Assembly: GCA_030601015.1 (NCBI GenBank)
Contig: JAUVUO010000005.1
Span: 1-18,909, forward strand
Source of the DNA: Candidatus Omnitrophota bacterium
GTDB lineage: Bacteria > Omnitrophota > Gorgyraeia > Duberdicusellales > 4484-171
Length of the DNA: 18,909 nt
Reading direction: 5' to 3'
Within the stretch, counting starts at the first letter, position 1. The number at the start of each line of letters is the position of its first letter. Under the pieces are notes generated by a model. The model made no database searches, was not told where the DNA came from, and saw only the letters and a program-made list of their open reading frames with translations. Made by a program: the position numbers and the translations under genes. Shown here piece after piece: positions 15,215 through 18,909 of the stretch.

Positions 15215-16555
15215 TTAACCCTCCATAAATAAGTTCTTACGGTTACAAGTATGTATTTCATAAATCCCTATAAGTGCCCAAAAAATACAAGAAGTATAGG
15301 TTGCAGTAAAGTTATTCTGGAATAATGAAGAGACTATAAATAGCATAAAAATACTATACATCGCGCCTACGATTGAAACACCTTGACATCTCTCCTCAAA
15401 GAAATAAAAATCACTTTTAAGCTTTTTATATATTCGTCCAATCAATAACATAAATATAGAAAAAGAAACTATACCTGAAATGCCAAGTATCGAAAGATAC
15501 TGATTATGGGCTGCGTATGGCCATCCAAAGGCAATCCCTGTTAAAGGATTTTTATTAATTGTTTTGAATGTATTTAATTGCACTTTAATCCTTCCTGATG
15601 TACTCTTATCTATAACTTGTGTGTTATTCTTCAAATAATTGCCTATGTAACCTGTAGTGCTCATCAAACGAGTAAAGCTCGCATTTTGAGATAAAACACC
15701 GGGATAAAATATACCTACTGACAATGCGATAATTACCAGCCATATAAAGAAATTAAGGAATGTTTTTTCCTTAACTCTTTTAAACAGATAAAACGCAAAG
15801 AGAAAAATCAAAGCAATTAGGCTATTCCTTGAATGAAAACTAAGCCCATAAGCGTAAAGAATGACTGTGAATATTATAAGTACGTTTCTTTGAAAGGAAT
15901 ATCTTACCTTATTAATAGTTTCATGAAAAAAAATAACAAGAGTTAAAAATAAAATAGGATAATAATCATACGCCCCATATAAATGTATCTTCTGGTTGTC
16001 AATCATAAAAAAGTATGATGAAGCAAGTATGATCTTTCCAGAGAGCTGCCAGTTGAAATATAAAGAAACACAAAATTGTAATAGAAGCGAAGAAATAAGT
16101 ATGACCTTGACAACATTAAACTTTATATGTTTTGAAAAATTAAGCAGATAAAAATAAGCAAAAAAAGGCATCATTGCCTGACCTAAAAGAAATATCCTGA
16201 TTATTTTTATCTCCTTTAGCTGGCCATATAGCATTACGAGAAAACAAACACAAGAATATAGAATTATCAACTTTCCGAAATAACCTCCCTTTAATTTCGG
16301 TTTATTAAGCAACTTTAGGCCGAGTAATAGAACAAAGGCTGGAAAAAGCAAAATGCCTATATTTATAGTAAATCCTTGACGTATTCCCATAAGATAATTA
16401 GCAAATCTAATACCCTTAGAGCCAATATGAACAAAAATAGGAGCTGAAATTAAAAACAAATACACATAAAAAATACCTCCAAGGAAATTAGTTATTAAAT
16501 TATCCTTGCTAATTTTTACCTTAACCGCTAATTCCTGCGTAGTTCTGATCGGCAC
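15215..16555 (-). CDS. O-antigen polymerase-like membrane protein (Wzy candidate)
   Basis: The protein is 446 aa from the start chosen here and strongly hydrophobic, with about ten or more predicted membrane segments. Superfamily landmarks are FHSRNSLIAL (about residues 240-249, the counterpart of the SRG region) and NPLTGIAFGWPYAAHNQYLSI (about 336-356), the Wzy_C-type periplasmic loop with HNQYL. It probably polymerises undecaprenyl-linked repeats in the periplasm; a ligase role cannot be excluded. The longest reading starts at GTG 16570 inside the upstream GT2 gene. I prefer the GTG at 16555, because GGAGGG lies 7 nt ahead of it and it begins 1 nt after the GT2 stop. The second ligase/polymerase-like gene is at 349-1632, about 14 kb downstream. 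Confidence 0.88.
   Translation of the reverse strand: MPIRTTQELAVKVKISKDNLITNFLGGIFYVYLFLISAPIFVHIGSKGIRFANYLMGIRQGFTINIGILLFPAFVLLLGLKLLNKPKLKGGYFGKLIILYSCVCFLVMLYGQLKEIKIIRIFLLGQAMMPFFAYFYLLNFSKHIKFNVVKVILISSLLLQFCVSLYFNWQLSGKIILASSYFFMIDNQKIHLYGAYDYYPILFLTLVIFFHETINKVRYSFQRNVLIIFTVILYAYGLSFHSRNSLIALIFLFAFYLFKRVKEKTFLNFFIWLVIIALSVGIFYPGVLSQNASFTRLMSTTGYIGNYLKNNTQVIDKSTSGRIKVQLNTFKTINKNPLTGIAFGWPYAAHNQYLSILGISGIVSFSIFMLLIGRIYKKLKSDFYFFEERCQGVSIVGAMYSIFMLFIVSSLFQNNFTATYTSCIFWALIGIYEIHTCNRKNLFMEG
15219..15224 (-). promoter_or_regulatory. Shine-Dalgarno deciding the start of the SDR at 15211
   Basis: GGAGGG lies 7 nt before ATG 15211, inside the last codons of the polymerase gene. It favours this ATG over the one three codons further in. 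Confidence 0.7.
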
Positions 16556-16556
16556 T

Positions 16557-17543
16557 TTATAGCCCTCCACACCATTTTCTTATACTGAAAAGCAAACGAT
16601 CGCCTTTGTACAAAATCAGAAGTATTATTTTTCTTAAATAGCCGGGAAAAAATGATATCAATAAGCCTGCGCAGCTTTTTACCTTTCCGGCTATGCTAGA
16701 GGTACTTTTTAATGCTTTCATGTAGTATTTCCTGCTCTGCTGTTGGTCAAATTCCAGTAAATTGCGTGCTATGGCCAAGTGAATTAAAGCTTTCGGTTCC
16801 ATAATATCCTCATACTTTGCATAACCCAGATTTACTTGCCTATCGAGAATTATCAAGCAATTTTTTGATACCACAAAAGACTGATATCCTCTTTTGCGAG
16901 AAACAAAATAAGTCAAAAGCGGATTTTCAAGAACTCTAAATGAGCCGTACCTCGCCATTCTTAGCCAAAGCTCCCAATCTTCGATGAAAGAAAAGTTTTT
17001 ATCCTCGTCAAATAGCCCAGCCCTGTCAAGCGCCTCTCTTCTAATAATAAGTGAAGATGTTATTATTCGATTAAGGTTCAAAATATCTCTATACTTATAA
17101 TCAATATATCCCCGCTTTGATCTTGCCAGATTATCCTTCCTGTAATATGGGGTCTCGCTAACTAATACAGCGTCACTGGCCACCCCAATAATTTCAGATG
17201 CCCCAAAATGAAGCAGCTGCTTTTCTAATTTTTCCTTGTGCCAAATATCATCAGAATCTAGGAAAGCGATGTATTCCCCATGTGAATGTTTTATCCCATA
17301 ATTTCTGGAAACAGCAATAATCCCGTTGTTTCTAAATTTTAAATAACTAATTCTATCATCTTTATATGAAACAACTATCTTTTCGGTATCATCTGCGGAA
17401 TAATTATCAATAATAATCAAATCAAGATTCTTATAAGTTTGATTTAATGCAGACTCTATCGCTTTGCCTATGAACCTTTCATGATTATATGTCGGCATTA
17501 TAACGGAAATCAATGGTTCCTGCGATTTCCTAATCTGTCTCAT
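16557..17543 (-). CDS. Glycosyltransferase family 2
   Basis: This 328-aa protein is a GT-A fold enzyme. SVIMPTYNHERFIGKAIESA (residues 13-32) is the nucleotide-binding start, IIDNYSADDT (44-53) supplies the uridine-contacting Asp, and FLDSDDIW (94-101) is the DXD-like metal site. FIEDWELWLRMARYG (186-200) holds the ED catalytic-base motif. Inverting GT2 enzymes of this kind add sugars to the lipid-linked repeat at the cytoplasmic face. A C-terminal hydrophobic stretch (about 290-315) may give membrane association. A GAGGAG about 8 nt ahead of ATG 17543 supports the start, which overlaps the upstream SDR stop as ATGA. The 3' end contains the GGAGGG for the next gene. Confidence 0.95.
   Translation of the reverse strand: MRQIRKSQEPLISVIMPTYNHERFIGKAIESALNQTYKNLDLIIIDNYSADDTEKIVVSYKDDRISYLKFRNNGIIAVSRNYGIKHSHGEYIAFLDSDDIWHKEKLEKQLLHFGASEIIGVASDAVLVSETPYYRKDNLARSKRGYIDYKYRDILNLNRIITSSLIIRREALDRAGLFDEDKNFSFIEDWELWLRMARYGSFRVLENPLLTYFVSRKRGYQSFVVSKNCLIILDRQVNLGYAKYEDIMEPKALIHLAIARNLLEFDQQQSRKYYMKALKSTSSIAGKVKSCAGLLISFFPGYLRKIILLILYKGDRLLFSIRKWCGGL
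16563..16568 (-). promoter_or_regulatory. Shine-Dalgarno deciding the GTG start at 16555
   Basis: GGAGGG at 16568-16563 is spaced 7 nt from GTG 16555, ideal spacing. This is the main reason to shorten the polymerase-like gene by five codons from the GTG at 16570. Confidence 0.7.
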
Positions 17544-18499
17544 CCTAAAAACTCCTCACATACATCCATAGTTTTTGATATTTCAGTTTTTATACCGCCT
17601 TTTAAACTAAACCCGGTTGCTATTAATTTATCTATGCTGTAAGAAAAATGTCTTGATTCTTCAGCGGCAACAGCAGTTAAGGATGTTTTTATTTCTAAAT
17701 GTTCTCTATTGTATTTTTCACAATACACCTCAGAAACTTTTCGCGCCATATCCAAAATGGACATTGTGCAATTCCCTCCAAGATTATAAAGACCATCTCC
17801 CCACCTATCCAAGATGGTACAAAGAAAATAATACACTGTTCGAGCAATATCCTGCAAAGATATAAAATCTCTGTATTGTTTTCCCGAAGACTTTAAAATA
17901 ATCTTATTGGCAACAACAGCCTGACGGCACAAATCGTTTACCACCAAAGTCCATCGGTTGATATTTTTATCCATAGGATAACCATATCCATTAGAAACCC
18001 GAAAAATAAGTGTATTCATGCCCTTTTTACGGAATAACGCTACAGCTTTCTCAGCTGCAAGATGAGTGCTGGCATAACGGCCGGAGGGTTGTGTGGGAAT
18101 TAGCTCTGTAATAATCGATTCGGTGGGTTTGCCATATACATGAAAAGTGGAAAAATAAATAAATCTTTTCACTTTATTTGCATGGGCTATTTGTAAAAGT
18201 TTTTCTGTTCCTCGGTAATTTACCTCCTCTGCCAATTCGGGGTTAAGTTTAGAGTCAATCTCATTAACTGCTGCAAGATGAATAATACAGTCGGGCTTGC
18301 TATCACTTATACACTTTTGTATCGATTGTTCATCTAAAAGTTCCAGGGGAATAACGGTAAAATCTTTTGCCCACGATGGAAGATACTCACAATCTTTACG
18401 CGTAGTAATACTAATATCAAGGCTGGAATCCTTGCTCTTGCAATAAGCTGCGATTCTTCCTCCTATGTATCCTAAACCTCCTGTTATTAATACATTCAT
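17540..18499 (-). CDS. NAD-dependent epimerase-like SDR with YxxxH active site
   Basis: With the start chosen here the protein is 319 aa: NAD-binding TGGLGYIG (residues 6-13), IHLAAVNEID (73-82), YFSTFHVYG (115-123), then RYASTHLAAE, where the normal catalytic Tyr is Y142 but the Lys four residues later is H146. The ST pair is present, and the later RVSNGYGYP and YRDFISLQDIAR segments match extended SDRs. The Lys-to-His change is unusual and may mean altered chemistry or a binding-only role; some uncharacterised SDRs share YxxxH in my recollection. The longest ORF uses a TTG at 18517 inside the cupin gene. I chose ATG 18499 because it makes the usual ATGA overlap with the cupin stop and has a purine-rich AAAGAGAG just upstream. 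Confidence 0.88.
   Translation of the reverse strand: MNVLITGGLGYIGGRIAAYCKSKDSSLDISITTRKDCEYLPSWAKDFTVIPLELLDEQSIQKCISDSKPDCIIHLAAVNEIDSKLNPELAEEVNYRGTEKLLQIAHANKVKRFIYFSTFHVYGKPTESIITELIPTQPSGRYASTHLAAEKAVALFRKKGMNTLIFRVSNGYGYPMDKNINRWTLVVNDLCRQAVVANKIILKSSGKQYRDFISLQDIARTVYYFLCTILDRWGDGLYNLGGNCTMSILDMARKVSEVYCEKYNREHLEIKTSLTAVAAEESRHFSYSIDKLIATGFSLKGGIKTEISKTMDVCEEFLG
17552..17557 (-). promoter_or_regulatory. Shine-Dalgarno for the GT2 gene
   Basis: GAGGAG lies 8 nt before ATG 17543, within the 3' end of the upstream SDR gene. Its good spacing supports the chosen start and suggests efficient independent initiation in addition to ATGA coupling. Confidence 0.6.
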
Positions 18500-18909
18500 C
18501 TCTCTTTTGGTCCCCAATCATATGGTATACGTTTATCACAATAACCCAGTCTTCCAATCTCATCAGGTTCATGAGGAATAGATGCTAAATTAGCGACTAT
18601 AGCTTCGGTATCGCTTACGCCTTTAAATCCGTTCCATATCATCGGTGGTATTTTAACAACGCAATAATTATCACCACCCAAAAATATCTCCTGAACTTCA
18701 CCCTTGGTAAGTGAGTCCTCCCTTTCATCGTATAGCACAAGCTTTATCATCCCCTGGACAACAACATAATTTAAAGTCATCTTTTTATGTATATGCCACC
18801 CCTTTACGATTCCAGGATACACCGTTGAAAAATAAATTTCCCCAAATTGTTCAAATTCTGGATCGTCCGCGCGCATCATATGCATTATAGTTCCGCGTTC
18901 ATCCGGGAT
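18496..18909 (-). CDS. Cupin-fold sugar epimerase, dTDP-4-dehydrorhamnose 3,5-epimerase (RmlC)-like (N-terminus cut by window edge)
   Basis: An ATG exists at 18885, but the frame stays open to the window edge and reads IPDERGTIMHMMR, the start-like PDERG motif of this family. The gene therefore very probably begins upstream of 18909; 137 residues are visible. Landmarks are FGEIYFSTVYPGIVKGWHIHKK, where KGWH corresponds to the RGLH catalytic-His region of RmlC, and KIPPMIWNGFKGVSDTEA, matching the P.G..HGF..LSD region. The usual HGF is replaced by NGF. RmlC-type enzymes epimerise 4-keto-6-deoxy sugars; related cupins act as 3,4-ketoisomerases or only at C3. The overlap with the SDR downstream (ATGA) suggests that the two act on one sugar. 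Subtype uncertain. Confidence 0.85.
   Translation of the reverse strand: MPDERGTIMHMMRADDPEFEQFGEIYFSTVYPGIVKGWHIHKKMTLNYVVVQGMIKLVLYDEREDSLTKGEVQEIFLGGDNYCVVKIPPMIWNGFKGVSDTEAIVANLASIPHEPDEIGRLGYCDKRIPYDWGPKER

Noticed and set aside
16556..16570. GTG start at 16570 for the polymerase-like gene
   Set aside because: The GGAGGG Shine-Dalgarno would then lie inside the gene. GTG 16555 has it at ideal spacing and follows the GT2 stop by 1 nt.
18500..18517. TTG start at 18517 for the YxxxH SDR
   Set aside because: ATG 18499 gives the ATGA overlap seen at other junctions and places the Rossmann strand at the N-terminus.
18883..18885. ATG 18885 as true start of the cupin gene
   Set aside because: The frame stays open upstream and encodes the family motif PDERG, so the gene starts beyond the window.

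Overview
The window is a continuous stretch of a surface-polysaccharide (O-antigen or capsule-type) biosynthesis locus. All 18 genes lie on the minus strand, so transcription runs from position 18909 towards 1. Both ends are cut. The gene at the right edge (cupin sugar epimerase-like) lacks its N-terminal start, and the gene at the left edge (CDP-paratose 2-epimerase-like SDR) lacks most of its C-terminus. I see no tRNA, rRNA, CRISPR array, transposase or phage gene.

Organism: the DNA is AT-rich. The gene content implies a bacterium that builds an undecaprenyl-linked, polymerase/ligase-type glycan, most likely a diderm. Two B12-binding radical SAM genes in a glycan operon, and a degenerate heptamer repeat in the one real intergenic gap, remind me of deep-branching uncultured groups such as Omnitrophota. 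That assignment is a low-confidence impression, not something the sequence proves.

Layout in transcription order. (a) 18909-15215: cupin epimerase, an SDR with a substituted catalytic lysine (YxxxH), a GT2 glycosyltransferase, and an O-antigen polymerase-like membrane protein. (b) 15211-11518: SDR, GT4 glycosyltransferase, NDP-sugar nucleotidyltransferase, short SDR; this looks like a sugar activation/modification set. (c) 11511-6332: a B12-binding radical SAM enzyme, a GT4, an SDR, and a second B12-binding radical SAM enzyme, in a noticeably AT-rich stretch. (d) 6316-3670: UDP-GlcNAc 2-epimerase (WecB), a WbpV/WreQ-like SDR, and a PglC-type phosphoglycosyl transferase that would start the undecaprenyl-PP-linked repeat unit. 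(e) 3669-3480: a 190-nt gap with a heptamer tandem repeat and a good sigma70-like promoter candidate. (f) 3479-1: a WbpM/PglF-type membrane UDP-GlcNAc 4,6-dehydratase, an O-antigen ligase/polymerase-like protein, and the truncated SDR.

How they work together (inference): the 4,6-dehydratase plus the WbpV-like reductase would supply UDP-QuiNAc or UDP-FucNAc, which the phosphoglycosyl transferase loads onto undecaprenyl phosphate. WecB supplies UDP-ManNAc. The remaining SDRs, the nucleotidyltransferase and the cupin would make further unusual sugars. Three glycosyltransferases extend the unit, and the two Wzy/WaaL-like proteins would polymerise it and/or ligate it to a lipid acceptor. No flippase (Wzx or ABC), chain-length regulator or WecC-type dehydrogenase is visible, so these must lie elsewhere. 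Almost all junctions are overlaps or gaps of 15 nt or less, so the genes are probably translated in a coupled fashion. The three start revisions relative to the longest ORF (14196, 16555, 18499) follow from this architecture and from Shine-Dalgarno placement.
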